From: DATGSL01 sp964645585
Lineage (GTDB): Bacteria; Verrucomicrobiota; Verrucomicrobiia; Opitutales; T3Sed10-336
Direction: 5' to 3'
DNA length: 64,000 nt
NCBI GenBank assembly: GCA_964645585.1
Contig: CAZYAN010000020.1
Location: 1-64,000 of the forward strand
Shown here: positions 25,694-34,874 of the stretch, piece after piece
Layout: every line of letters begins with the position of its first letter
Numbering within the stretch: position 1 is the first letter of the stretch
Position numbers and translations under genes: made by a program
Notes under the pieces: generated by a model
Databases searched by the model: none
Seen by the model: only the letters and a program-made list of their open reading frames with translations
Told to the model about the DNA's origin: nothing

Positions 25694-27172
25694 ATGATGA
25701 GACAGACGTCTGTAGTGGTGGCATGCGGAAGGCGGATTTGGCTGCGATGGCGGCTCGCGGCCGTCGTTTTGTTCGGGCTTGCCGCGTGGGCGGCCGAAAG
25801 TCCGGCGGAAGGCGACCAGCCGAATATCGTGCTCGTGATGGCGGATGATCAGGGGTGGGGCGACATGGCTTACAACGGACATCCGCATGTCAAGACGCCG
25901 AACTTCGATGCGCTGTCCCGTGAAGGAATCCGGTTTGACCGGTTTCACTCGGCTTCGCCGGTCTGCTCGCCGACGCGCGCAAGTGTCCTGACCGGGCGCA
26001 CGCCGAACCGGAGCGGAACGCTGACGTGGGGCTACCCGCTTCGGCCGCAGGAAGAGACGATCGCCGCCATCCTTCGGCGGGCTGGTTACCGGACCGGTCA
26101 TTTTGGAAAATGGCATCTCGGGTCGGTGCAAGAGGGAAGTCCGGTCAACCCCGGCGAGCACGGATTTGACGAGTGGGTTTCGGCACCCAATTTTTTTGAC
26201 CTCGACCCGATCTTAAGCGACCGGGGCAAAGCGGTCCGATTCGAAGGCGACAGTTCGGAGGTGACGGTCGACGTCGCGCTGCAATTTATCCGGAAGCAGG
26301 CCGAGGCGGGTGAGCCCTTTTTCGCGGTTGTCTGGTTTGGATCACCTCATCTGCCGCACGAGGCACTGGAGGCGGACCGGGAGCTTTATTCCGACCGGCC
26401 TGAACGGGAGCGAGATTTTTTGGGCGAAATCACGGCGATGGACCGGGCCTTTGGGCGGTTGCGCGGCGCCTTGCGCGAGCTGGGTGTCCATGAAAACACG
26501 ATTCTTTGGTACAACAGCGACAACGGTGCGCTGCCGCGGGTCGGCTCGGCCGGGAATGCGCGCGGTTTCAAGGGGGACGTGTATGAAGGCGGACTCCTCG
26601 TGCCGGCGTTGCTCGAGTGGCCGGGGCGCTTTTCGTCGCCGGCCGTGATCGACGTTCCGTGTGTGACGATGGACATCTTCCCGACGCTCTTGGCCGCGGC
26701 GGGGGTCGAGCATAAGCTCGACCGGCCGATTGACGGGATGAATTTGCTGCCCATTCTCGAAGGGAAAATGAGCAGCCGTCCGAAAGGAATCGGATTCTGG
26801 CACCCTCGCGCACGGGGTATGCGGGTCCCCGCGGCGCAATGGATGGAGGAGCTTTTCACGGCGCAATCAGAAGGAGAAGTGCCGAAGGATTCCACACGAT
26901 TGTATCTCGATGCGGGAAAGATTGAACCGGTGCCGACAAACAGATTTCCGGGCCATGCGGCCTGGCTCGATTTTCCGTGGAAACTTCACCGAATGGAAGC
27001 GGCGATGGGCAAGGTTGCCTGGGAACTGTACAATCTTGCGGACGACCCGGTTGAAAGCCGGGATCTGAGCGAGCGTGAAACCGCACGCGTCGCGGCGCTG
27101 CGGGAACAGTTCGACCCGTGGCTCGAATCGGTGGCGAAAAGTCTGGGCGGCGCGGATTATCCTGCGCGTTAG
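25694..27172 (+). CDS. Secreted type I sulfatase
   Basis: A 492-residue arylsulfatase-type enzyme that removes sulfate esters, most likely from glycans. The signal peptide covers about residues 1-34. NIVLVMADDQGWGD at about 44-57 supplies the metal-binding Asp pair. CSPTR at 91-95 is the sulfatase signature whose Cys91 must be converted to formylglycine, followed by ASVLTGRTP. GKWHLG at about 140 and YNSDNGALPR are further conserved sites. No formylglycine-generating enzyme is encoded in this window, so that maturation factor must be elsewhere. It stands alone, about 150 bp after the tandem sialidase, and suggests that the target glycan carries both acidic sugars and sulfate, as mucins or algal polymers do. 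Confidence 0.9.
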   Translation: MMRQTSVVVACGRRIWLRWRLAAVVLFGLAAWAAESPAEGDQPNIVLVMADDQGWGDMAYNGHPHVKTPNFDALSREGIRFDRFHSASPVCSPTRASVLTGRTPNRSGTLTWGYPLRPQEETIAAILRRAGYRTGHFGKWHLGSVQEGSPVNPGEHGFDEWVSAPNFFDLDPILSDRGKAVRFEGDSSEVTVDVALQFIRKQAEAGEPFFAVVWFGSPHLPHEALEADRELYSDRPERERDFLGEITAMDRAFGRLRGALRELGVHENTILWYNSDNGALPRVGSAGNARGFKGDVYEGGLLVPALLEWPGRFSSPAVIDVPCVTMDIFPTLLAAAGVEHKLDRPIDGMNLLPILEGKMSSRPKGIGFWHPRARGMRVPAAQWMEELFTAQSEGEVPKDSTRLYLDAGKIEPVPTNRFPGHAAWLDFPWKLHRMEAAMGKVAWELYNLADDPVESRDLSERETARVAALREQFDPWLESVAKSLGGADYPAR

Positions 27173-27306
27173 CCGACGTTTCGGGTTTCAGTTGACCGGC
27201 CTGATGCAGTTGAAAAGGCCAGGCTGAGCATTGCAAGGTCTGAGACGAAGGATAGGAGCGGGCAAAGACAAGCCACTGTGGCAAAACATCGAAATACTCA
27301 GCCCGA

Positions 27307-27406
27307 NNNNNNNNNNNNNNNNNNNNNNNNNNNNNNNNNNNNNNNNNNNNNNNNNNNNNNNNNNNNNNNNNNNNNNNNNNNNNNNNNNNNNNNNNNNNNN
27401 NNNNNN
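27307..27406. other. Assembly gap (100 N)
   Basis: Exactly 100 undetermined bases, the usual placeholder for a gap of unknown size. The right side begins at once with a heptamer tandem repeat, so the assembly probably broke inside a longer repeat array. Confidence 0.99.
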
Positions 27407-27470
27407 GTTGGTTCTTGGTTCTTGGTTCTTAGTTCATTGGTTATTAGTTCTTGGTTGTTAGTTGGGTTGG
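27407..27470 (+). repeat. Heptamer repeat array (TTGGTTC type)
   Basis: About eight imperfect 7-base units: three of TTGGTTC followed by variants such as TTAGTTC, TTGGTTG and TTAGTTG. The array touches the assembly gap, so its full length is unknown. The rest of 27173-27668, apart from the gap, contains no supported gene. Confidence 0.75.
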
Positions 27471-27668
27471 AGGGGTTATTTCTGGGATCGGCGTAATCAA
27501 GACATCGGTAACGGTTTGAAAGCGAAAACATCATTCGGGAATCGAAGGACTAGCGCGCGCGGTCGGTATGCCGCCCTTTCCGGGCTGTTTTTACGTCGGT
27601 GTCGATTCCCAGGGCTAAGCGGTGAAGCCTCTTCGGGGGTCGCGACCGGGAGTGGATGCGGCGGAAGG

Positions 27669-30563
27669 TTGCTGGCCGCTCAATTTTCATCGTTTCGGCG
27701 GTTGGCGGCGGCGGTTTTTCTTTTTTGGGCTTCCCTTATTCCAGCTGGAGCCGGTGCGGAGCGGTGGCCGCACGAGCTGAGTGATATTGAAGCGGACCCG
27801 TCGGTGACCTGGGGCCGGCTGGAGAACGGCGTGCGGTATGCGGTGATGCCGAATCAGGAGCCGCGCGAGCGGGTGAGTCTGCGGCTGTATATCGATGCCG
27901 GGTCACTGGTTGAGACGGATCGCCAGCGGGGCCTCGCGCATTTTCTTGAGCACATGGGATTCAACGGCACCGAGAACTTCGGGCCGGGGACGCTCGTCGA
28001 GTATTTTCAGCGGCTCGGGATGGCATTCGGCGCCGACACGAATGCCTACACAAGTTTTGACCGGACGGTTTATAAAATCGAACTTCCGGATCCCTCTGAA
28101 AGCGGAATCGATCGGGCGCTGTTCGTTCTCCGCGATTACGCGGACCGGATGCTGTTGGACGCTGACCAAATAGACGCCGAGCGCGGGGTCGTGCTCAGCG
28201 AGATGCGGGCGCGCGACTCGGTTGATTTTCGGACGGCCCTGGCGGAATTCGCTTTTCTGTTGCCGGAATCCAGGATTCCGCGGCGTTTCCCGATCGGCAC
28301 CGAAGAAACCCTGCGTGCGGCGACGCGGGACGATTTGCTCGATTTTTATGACACGTGGTATCGTCCGGAGAACACGGTGCTGGTACTGGTCGGTGAGGTG
28401 GATCCTGAACAGGCGGCCGCCTTGGTGGAGAAACAATTCGCGGATTTTGCGCCGAGAGCGCCGGCGCGGGACCGTCCGGAGCTGGGCGAGGTCATCGCCG
28501 ATGAAGTTCGCGCCTGCCTGCACACGGAGATGGAGGCGCCGAGCACCCGGGTGAGCATCCAGACGATGATGCCGTATGAAAAGCAGCCGGACACTTGGGA
28601 GGTCCGGGTCGCGCGACTGCATCGGGACGCGGCGGTGCAGATGCTGAACCGGCGCATCGACACCCTTTCGCGGGAGGAGGGCGCGCCGTTTTCGCGGGGA
28701 TATGCGACGGCCTTTGACATGTTTGACTTCGTTTCGAGCGGGTCGGTTGAACTGATTTGCGAGCCGGAGCAGTGGGAGGAATCGCTTCGCGTGGCGGAAC
28801 AGGAACTGCGCCGGGCGCTGCGTTTCGGATTCCAGGAAGCTGAGCTGGCGGAGACGAAGGCGCGGATCCTCAACTCTTTGGAGGAAGCGGTCCGTCGTGC
28901 GGGGACGCGGCAGTCGGCGGGTCTGGCCGAGGGGATTGTTGCTTCGCTCGCCTATGACACGGTGTTTACGAGCCCGGAAACTGAATTGGAAAAAATGCGC
29001 CCGGCTGTTGAAGCGATGACGGTCGACGACGCTCTGCGGGCATTTCGGGAAGTTTGGTCGCCGACGGGACGATTCCTTTTCGTGACCGGCAATCTTACGC
29101 TTACCGAGCCGGAGCATCAGATTTTGGAAGCTTTCCGCGAAAGCCGGAACCAGCCGGTTGAGCCGATGGAGGAAATCGGCAATGTCGCCTTTGCTTATAC
29201 CGATTTCGGAGCGGCGGGGCAGATTGCGGAGCAGCGGCACGTCGAGGATTTGGACATTCACCAGGTGCGATTCGCGAACAACGTGCGGCTGAATATCAAA
29301 CGCACCGATTTTCAGGCGAACACGATTCAGGTGCTGGCTCGAATCGGATCGGGTGAACTGGTCGAGCCCGCGGAGCTCGCCGGGGTAGCGATGCTGGCGT
29401 CAAACACCTTTACCCAAGGAGGGCTCGGCGAGCACAGCGTCGATGAGCTGCGCCGGGTTTTGGCCGGAAAAAACGTCGGGGCCTATTTCTCGGTCGCGTC
29501 TGATGCTTTCACGCTTTCCGGATCGACGACCCCGGACGATCTTTTGCTTCAATTGCAATTGATGGCGGCTTACCTCACGGATCCCGGCTATCGCCCGGAG
29601 GCGCTTCGGCTCGCGAGGAATAATCTGCGGGAAGTCTATCGCCGGAGCCGCCATACCGCGGATGGGACGATGCAGGCGGAGGTCAGCCGGTTTCTTGCCG
29701 GCGGAGATCATCGGTTTGGTTTGCCGCCCATGGAACAGACGATGGCGCTCGACCTCGACGATGTGCGGACTTGGCTTCGGGACCCGCTTGAGACGGCGTA
29801 TTTGGAAGTGACCCTTGTCGGCGATCTCGATGCGGACGCCGCGATTGACGCGGTCGCGCAAACTTTGGGCGCGCTTCCGGAGAGGGAGGCGGAGAAACCG
29901 GAGCACACGGAGCTGCGGCAATTGCGGTTCCCCGCGGACGAGCCGGAACGCCTCTTTACGTTTTCTTCGGACATCCCCACCGGAGTCGCGGCGGTCTATT
30001 GGCCGACCGACGACATGTGGGATATTCAGCAAACGCGCCGCCTGCAAATCCTCTCGAGTGTATTCACCGATCGGATGCGCCTGAGAATCCGAGAGGAATT
30101 GGGGGACGCCTACAGTCCTTACGCGGTCAGCCGCCCGAGCGACACCTACATCGATTATGGATTGTTCTACGCGCTCGCGGAAACGGATCCGGAGCGGGCA
30201 AGAGGACTGGCTGACGTCATGATAGAGATCGCGGCGGATCTGTACGAAAATGGCGTGACAGAGGACGAGCTTGAGCGGGCCTTGGTTCCGGTCGTGACCT
30301 CATTGAGCCAGGTGGTGCGCAACAATTCCTACTGGATGAGTTCCGTGCTCTCGAGTTCCCAGGAGCATCCGCAGCGGCTTGAATGGGCGCGCGTCATGAC
30401 CGAGGACTACTCCAGCATCACCGTCGATGACGTCGAAAAACTGGCGCGGCGCTACCTCGCGCCGGAGCGTGCGGTTCGGGTGTTCGTACTTCCCGATGGC
30501 ACGGTCGCTCCGGAGTCCGTGCGGGAGGAGGCCGAGCCGGCGGCGAGCGAAGTGATCGATTAA
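27669..30563 (+). CDS. M16 family zinc metalloprotease, secreted
   Basis: A 964-residue two-domain insulinase/pitrilysin-type protease. With the TTG start, residues 1-30 form a good signal peptide ending in PAGAGA. The inverted zinc motif HFLEH is at His91-Glu94-His95, and the third ligand lies in ERGVVLSE about 75 residues later. The C-terminal half repeats the fold without the metal site, as in family members that close like a clamshell. The upstream frame reaches back to 27462 but has no ATG and no Shine-Dalgarno, so the exact start is uncertain; the adjacent assembly gap adds doubt. It probably degrades peptides in the periplasm. It is not obviously linked to its neighbours. Confidence 0.85.
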   Translation: MLAAQFSSFRRLAAAVFLFWASLIPAGAGAERWPHELSDIEADPSVTWGRLENGVRYAVMPNQEPRERVSLRLYIDAGSLVETDRQRGLAHFLEHMGFNGTENFGPGTLVEYFQRLGMAFGADTNAYTSFDRTVYKIELPDPSESGIDRALFVLRDYADRMLLDADQIDAERGVVLSEMRARDSVDFRTALAEFAFLLPESRIPRRFPIGTEETLRAATRDDLLDFYDTWYRPENTVLVLVGEVDPEQAAALVEKQFADFAPRAPARDRPELGEVIADEVRACLHTEMEAPSTRVSIQTMMPYEKQPDTWEVRVARLHRDAAVQMLNRRIDTLSREEGAPFSRGYATAFDMFDFVSSGSVELICEPEQWEESLRVAEQELRRALRFGFQEAELAETKARILNSLEEAVRRAGTRQSAGLAEGIVASLAYDTVFTSPETELEKMRPAVEAMTVDDALRAFREVWSPTGRFLFVTGNLTLTEPEHQILEAFRESRNQPVEPMEEIGNVAFAYTDFGAAGQIAEQRHVEDLDIHQVRFANNVRLNIKRTDFQANTIQVLARIGSGELVEPAELAGVAMLASNTFTQGGLGEHSVDELRRVLAGKNVGAYFSVASDAFTLSGSTTPDDLLLQLQLMAAYLTDPGYRPEALRLARNNLREVYRRSRHTADGTMQAEVSRFLAGGDHRFGLPPMEQTMALDLDDVRTWLRDPLETAYLEVTLVGDLDADAAIDAVAQTLGALPEREAEKPEHTELRQLRFPADEPERLFTFSSDIPTGVAAVYWPTDDMWDIQQTRRLQILSSVFTDRMRLRIREELGDAYSPYAVSRPSDTYIDYGLFYALAETDPERARGLADVMIEIAADLYENGVTEDELERALVPVVTSLSQVVRNNSYWMSSVLSSSQEHPQRLEWARVMTEDYSSITVDDVEKLARRYLAPERAVRVFVLPDGTVAPESVREEAEPAASEVID

Positions 30564-30694
30564 GCTGAACCGCCGATTCCTCGCTGTTTGCGGCACGGTG
30601 TGCTTCCTGCCGTCCGTGCCTTGCGTGAAGCGGGCTGGCGGGTAAATTTATCCTTGCTTTCAAGCGGCAATCTTTACTTAGTCCTCTCTTTTGC

Positions 30695-30771
30695 GGACGG
30701 CTAGCTCAGCTGGTTAGAGCATCTCGTTTACACCGAGGGGGTCGGGGGTTCGAATCCCTCGCCGTCCACCA
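30695..30771 (+). tRNA. tRNA-Val (anticodon UAC)
   Basis: A full 77-base cloverleaf including an encoded CCA. The acceptor stem pairs GGACGGC (30695-30701) with GCCGTCC (30761-30767). The D arm carries TAGCTCAGCTGGTTAGAGC. The anticodon loop TTTACAC is at 30727-30733 with TAC at 30729-30731. The T arm contains GGTTCGAATCC. It ends only 8 bases before the ATG of ilvN, a valine-biosynthesis gene, so the two are almost certainly on one primary transcript. Confidence 0.97.
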
Positions 30772-30779
30772 TTGCCGCA

Positions 30780-31250
30780 ATGACACACACAGTTTCCGTA
30801 CTAGTCGAAAATCAATTTGGCGTCCTGGCACGAGTTGCCGGCATGTTCAGCGGGAGAGGGTTTAATATCGACACCCTGAACGTTGCACCGACGCATGATC
30901 CCGAGATGTCCCGGATCACGGTGGTCGTCCGGGGAGATGAGACGGTGCTCGACCAGATCATCAAGCAGCTGCGGAAGCTGATCAATGTCGTCGAAGTCGT
31001 CGACTTCCGGGAAGGGCAATCGGTGGACCGCGAGCTGGTGCTCGTCAAGCTCGCCGTCGATTCGCGGTCGCGCGGGGAATTGATCCAGATCTGTGATATT
31101 TTCCGGGCAAAGATCATCAATGTCGCGTCCGATTCTCTCGTGGTCGAGATCACCGGCGACGATGGAAAAATCAGCGCGTTCCTCGGCCTGCTCGAAGGAT
31201 TTCACATTGTCGACATGGCCCGGACCGGTCGCCTCGCGCTCAAGCGCTGA
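30780..31250 (+). CDS. ilvN: Acetolactate synthase small (regulatory) subunit
   Basis: A 156-residue regulatory subunit of acetohydroxyacid synthase, the first common enzyme of valine, leucine and isoleucine synthesis. The N-terminal ACT domain is typical: VSVLVENQFGVLARVAGMF, then GFNIDTLNVAPT and RITVVVRGDE. The second half (VDRELVLVKL, IFRAKIINVASDSLVVEITG) is the usual C-terminal regulatory domain. ACT domains of this subunit bind valine and give feedback inhibition. The catalytic large subunit is not next to it, unlike many genomes. There is no Shine-Dalgarno; the upstream bases belong to the tRNA-Val 3' end. ilvC follows after 51 bp. Confidence 0.93.
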   Translation: MTHTVSVLVENQFGVLARVAGMFSGRGFNIDTLNVAPTHDPEMSRITVVVRGDETVLDQIIKQLRKLINVVEVVDFREGQSVDRELVLVKLAVDSRSRGELIQICDIFRAKIINVASDSLVVEITGDDGKISAFLGLLEGFHIVDMARTGRLALKR

Positions 31251-31301
31251 CCCGGCTCCCTCCTTTCTCTTCAGTCAATCCAAGTAACAGGACATCTTAT
31301 T

Positions 31302-32330
31302 ATGCCAGCGAAAGTATACACAGACAAAGACGCCGACTTGGCGGAGCTCAACGGAAAGACCCTCGCGGTCATCGGCTTCGGTTCTCAAGGCCATGCGCAC
31401 GCCTTGAACCTTAAGGAAAGCGGCTGTAACGTCATTATCGGCTTGTATCCAAAAAGTAAATCGCGCCCCGTTGCTCAAAAGCTCGGCTTCAAGGTCTACG
31501 ATACCGCTGATGCCGCGAAACGGGCCGATGTTATTATGCTGGCCGTGCCCGACATGAAGCAGCAGGAGGTTTACGACAATGATGTCGCGCCGAACCTGAC
31601 GAAAGGCAAATGCCTCCTGTTCAGCCACGGCCTCGCCGTGCATTACGGTTTGGTCAATCCGCCGGAAGATGTCGACGTTATCATGGTGGCGCCCAAAGGT
31701 CCCGGCCACGTCGTTCGCTCGCAATACCAGGAAGGAAAAGGCGTTCCTTCCCTGATCGCGATTCACAATGACGCGACGCGCCGCGCGAAGAAGATCGCTC
31801 TCGCCTGGGCAAAGGGGATCGGAGGCACGCGCGCCGGCGTCCTCCAAACCACGTTCAAGGAAGAGACCGAGACCGACCTTTTTGGCGAACAGGCGGTTCT
31901 CTGCGGCGGAACCTCCGCGCTGGTTCAGGCTGGTTTCGAGGTGCTGGTCGAGGCCGGATATCAGCCGGAAATGGCCTACTTCGAATGCTTGCACGAACTC
32001 AAGCTGATCGTGGACTTGATGAATGAGTCCGGCATTGCGGGCATGCGCTTCTCGATCTCCGAGACCGCGAAGTATGGCGACGTGACCCGCGGTCCGCGGG
32101 TGATTACGGCGCAGACGAAGAAGGCGATGCAAAAAATCCTCAAAGAAATCCAGAACGGCCAGTTCACCCGTGAATGGGTTGAGGAGTACAAGGGCGGCCT
32201 CAAAAATTACAACGCGCTCCTGAAGGAGGGCGAAAAGCATCTGATCGAGAAAACCGGAAAGCGCCTGCGCTCGCTGATGCCGTGGGTGGCCAAGAAGAAC
32301 CTGAAGGGCGTTCAGGCTTCTTATAATTAA
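31302..32330 (+). CDS. ilvC: Ketol-acid reductoisomerase
   Basis: A 342-residue class I enzyme that isomerises and reduces acetolactate or acetohydroxybutyrate with NAD(P)H and Mg2+, the second step of branched-chain amino-acid synthesis. The nucleotide-binding loop GFGSQGHAHALNLKESG is at about residues 24-40. The metal-site helix region contains ETDLFGEQAVLCGG, and the C-terminal knotted domain includes ECLHELKLIVDLM and SISETAKYGD. Length is normal for the short class. AGGAC upstream is a modest ribosome binding site. It follows ilvN and belongs with it. Confidence 0.96.
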   Translation: MPAKVYTDKDADLAELNGKTLAVIGFGSQGHAHALNLKESGCNVIIGLYPKSKSRPVAQKLGFKVYDTADAAKRADVIMLAVPDMKQQEVYDNDVAPNLTKGKCLLFSHGLAVHYGLVNPPEDVDVIMVAPKGPGHVVRSQYQEGKGVPSLIAIHNDATRRAKKIALAWAKGIGGTRAGVLQTTFKEETETDLFGEQAVLCGGTSALVQAGFEVLVEAGYQPEMAYFECLHELKLIVDLMNESGIAGMRFSISETAKYGDVTRGPRVITAQTKKAMQKILKEIQNGQFTREWVEEYKGGLKNYNALLKEGEKHLIEKTGKRLRSLMPWVAKKNLKGVQASYN

Positions 32331-32360
32331 GCGACCCGGCTCCGATTCATCTGGCGGATT

Positions 32361-32389
32361 CCCGCCGGGACTTGCTCCGCGGCGGTTTT
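32361..32389 (+). terminator. Terminator-like hairpin after ilvC
   Basis: CCGCCG at 32362-32367 pairs with CGGCGG at 32380-32385, followed by TTTT. The stem is short, so this may be a weak terminator between ilvC and hemC. Confidence 0.4.
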
Positions 32390-32399
32390 CGTATTTCTT

Positions 32400-33320
32400 A
32401 TGGTTTCGCGCTCGCCGCCTCCAAATGAACGGGCGGCGAGTCGCGTTTCACCAGTCAAGAATTCAGTGCCTGCGCAAACGATAGTCATTGCCACCCGGAA
32501 GAGTCCTCTCGCTGTCCGCCAGACGGAGATGATTATCGAGCATCTGCGCCCGTGCCTGCCGCATTGCCGATTTGAGATGCTGAAACTGACCACGACCGGC
32601 GACCGCCGCCGCGACTGGTCGCTGGAGAAGGAAGGCGGGAAAGGCCTCTTTACCAGTGAGCTCGAGCAGGCCCTCCGGCGAGGCGAGGCGACCTTGGCGA
32701 TGCACAGTGCGAAGGACTTGCCGACGGAACCGCGCGACGGTCTGACATTGGCGGGGTTTTTGCCGCGGAACGATCCGCGTGACGTGCTTGTGCTGCGGGA
32801 AGGAGTGAGCGAGCCCAAGGTGCTGGCGAGCGGAAGTCCCCGGCGCCGCGCGCAGGCGCAGCGGCTGTTTCCCGATGTCGAGTGGCGGGAAATCCGCGGC
32901 AATGTCGACACGCGGTTGCGCAAGATCGCCAACGGCGAGGCCGATGGCACGATCTTGGCGGCGGCCGGATTGAGCCGGCTCGAAATCCATTCCTGGCCGG
33001 GCGTGACCTTTCGGCTGTTCAGCACGCGTGAGATGGTTCCTGCGGTCGGTCAGGGAGCAATCGCGGTGCAATGCCGGGTCAATGACGCCGGGATGTTTTC
33101 GCAATTTTTGGATGAGCCGACGGCCCTCGCGGTGACGGTGGAGCGCGCGTTTCTCGAACAGGTTGGCGGCGGATGCAACACCGCGTTCGCGGCACATTTT
33201 TCCGATGGGCAGCTCGAGGTTTTTCACGAAAAAGTCGGCCATCGGCAGTTTGGCCTGCCGGATGTGAAGACTGACGAGGCCGCGGAAGCGGTCAAACCGA
33301 TCGTGGAGGAGTTGCGATAG
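32400..33320 (+). CDS. hemC: Porphobilinogen deaminase
   Basis: Hydroxymethylbilane synthase, which joins four porphobilinogen units in tetrapyrrole synthesis. TIVIATRKSPLAVRQ is the family N-terminus, followed by KGLFTSELEQALRRGE and AMHSAKDLPT. GGGCNTAF holds the Cys that carries the dipyrromethane cofactor. Only about 48 residues follow this Cys, some 20 fewer than in E. coli, so the third domain is short. The ATG at 32400 gives 306 residues with about 26 extra at the front; a GTG at 32466 would fit the family N-terminus better. The stop abuts the ATG of the cobA-hemD fusion, giving a compact tetrapyrrole operon. Confidence 0.93.
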   Translation: MVSRSPPPNERAASRVSPVKNSVPAQTIVIATRKSPLAVRQTEMIIEHLRPCLPHCRFEMLKLTTTGDRRRDWSLEKEGGKGLFTSELEQALRRGEATLAMHSAKDLPTEPRDGLTLAGFLPRNDPRDVLVLREGVSEPKVLASGSPRRRAQAQRLFPDVEWREIRGNVDTRLRKIANGEADGTILAAAGLSRLEIHSWPGVTFRLFSTREMVPAVGQGAIAVQCRVNDAGMFSQFLDEPTALAVTVERAFLEQVGGGCNTAFAAHFSDGQLEVFHEKVGHRQFGLPDVKTDEAAEAVKPIVEELR

Positions 33321-34874
33321 ATGGCGCGGGCGGAGCCGCTGGGAAAGGTCTATTTGGTCGGTGCGGGCCCCGGTGATCCGGGATTGATCACCGTGCGGGC
33401 GAGCGAGCTTTTGGCGAAGGCGGATGTCGTGGTGTACGATTACCTCGTCCATCCGGGGCTCCTTGACAGCTGTCGCGACGATTGCGAAAGGATCTACGTC
33501 GGCAAAAGGGCGGGATTCCACACCTTGCCCCAGGAGGAGATTGAAAAAGTCCTAGTCACTCAGGCGAAGGCAGGAAAGCAAGTGGTTCGTCTGAAGGGCG
33601 GGGATCCCTTCGTTTACGGGCGCGGCGGCGAGGAGGCGTCCCGGCTGGCGAAGGCGGGAATTCCCTTCGAAGTCGTTCCCGGCATCACGGCCGCGGTTGC
33701 GGCGAGCGCGTATAGCGGAATTCCGCTGACCCGTCGCAACACCAGTTCCACAGTCGTCTTTCTGACCGGGCACGAAGATCCGGGGAAACAAAAGCTGGCG
33801 GTAAACTGGCGGGAGTTTGCCAGCCTCGACGCGACGCTTTGCGTGTATATGGGGATGGGACGGCTGTGCGAAATCGTCGCGGAGCTTTTGGCCGGAGGAA
33901 TGGACCCCGATCGACCGGCCGCGGTTGTGGAATGGGCGAGTCTGCCGCGTCAGCGGAGTCTGCGCGCAACCGTTGGAACGCTGCCGGAAGCAGTGGATGA
34001 GCGGGGGCTGAAAAATCCGGCGATCATCATTATTGGAGATGTCAGCGGTGAAATGGAAGCGCTCGGGTGGTTTGAAGCGCGGCCTCTGTTCGGCCGGCGG
34101 ATCGCGGTGACGCGCAATCGCGAGCGGGCAGGGGATCTGCGCGCGAAGCTCGAGCCGCTCGGCGCGGAGGTCCTGGAGATTCCGCTTGTGAGAGTTTCGG
34201 CCGATCCGCATCCGGAGATTGCGGAGGAGGTTTTTGCGGAATTGTGGGGATACGAGTGGATCGTCTTCACGAGCGCCAACGGGGTCCGGTATTTCTTCGA
34301 AGAATTTTTCCGACGTTTTTCTGATATTCGGGCTATTGGGAGCGTACGGTTTGCCGCGATCGGAAAGGCGACAGCCCGCGAGATTGAAACGCACCGGCTG
34401 ACGGTCGATCTGATCGCGGAAACGTCGACCGCCGAGGGACTTGCGGAGGCATTGGAGAAGACCGGCAGTCTCGACAGCGCCAAGGTTCTCGTTGTAAAAG
34501 GCAACCGGAACCGAAGCGTATTGGTACAGCGGTTACATGATGCGATGGCGATCGTCGACGAGCTGCCGGTGTACAAGACGAACCTTGCCGAGTTGGGCGA
34601 CCATCCGGATGCATCGTCGTTTCGCGAGCACGGCGCTGATCTGATCGTGTTCACGAGCTCGTCGGCGGTTACGTCGTTTGTCGCGCAACTAAAGTCGCTT
34701 AAACTGGCGCCGAACGCCGTCATGCCGCGCGCGGCGAGTCTCGGTCCGCTGACGAGCGGGAAACTTCGGGAGCACGATATTCCTCTCGCTCTCGAAGCGA
34801 AGGAGCAGACGCTCGAGTCGCTGGTCGAGGCTATCGTGGAATATTTTTCAGACGGGAACGGCGGCGTAACGTGA
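33321..34874 (+). CDS. cobA/hemD: Fused uroporphyrinogen-III methyltransferase/synthase
   Basis: A 517-residue two-domain enzyme. Residues about 8-245 are the SAM-dependent uroporphyrinogen-III methyltransferase: YLVGAGPGDPGLIT is the SAM-site loop, RLKGGDPFVYGRGGEE and EVVPGITAAVAASAY are hallmark motifs. Residues about 255-510 are uroporphyrinogen-III synthase (RIAVTRNRERAGDLR, WIVFTSANGVRYF, LIVFTSSSAVTSF). The first half leads to sirohaem or cobalamin, the second makes the ring that haem and sirohaem share. Such fusions are known in several phyla. It starts directly after the hemC stop and overlaps trpF by 4 bp (GTGA). Confidence 0.93.
   Translation: MARAEPLGKVYLVGAGPGDPGLITVRASELLAKADVVVYDYLVHPGLLDSCRDDCERIYVGKRAGFHTLPQEEIEKVLVTQAKAGKQVVRLKGGDPFVYGRGGEEASRLAKAGIPFEVVPGITAAVAASAYSGIPLTRRNTSSTVVFLTGHEDPGKQKLAVNWREFASLDATLCVYMGMGRLCEIVAELLAGGMDPDRPAAVVEWASLPRQRSLRATVGTLPEAVDERGLKNPAIIIIGDVSGEMEALGWFEARPLFGRRIAVTRNRERAGDLRAKLEPLGAEVLEIPLVRVSADPHPEIAEEVFAELWGYEWIVFTSANGVRYFFEEFFRRFSDIRAIGSVRFAAIGKATAREIETHRLTVDLIAETSTAEGLAEALEKTGSLDSAKVLVVKGNRNRSVLVQRLHDAMAIVDELPVYKTNLAELGDHPDASSFREHGADLIVFTSSSAVTSFVAQLKSLKLAPNAVMPRAASLGPLTSGKLREHDIPLALEAKEQTLESLVEAIVEYFSDGNGGVT

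Noticed and set aside
30621..30680. Promoter for tRNA-Val
   Set aside because: Candidate boxes (TTGCGT with TAAATT, TTGCTT with TTTACT) match poorly or have wrong spacing.
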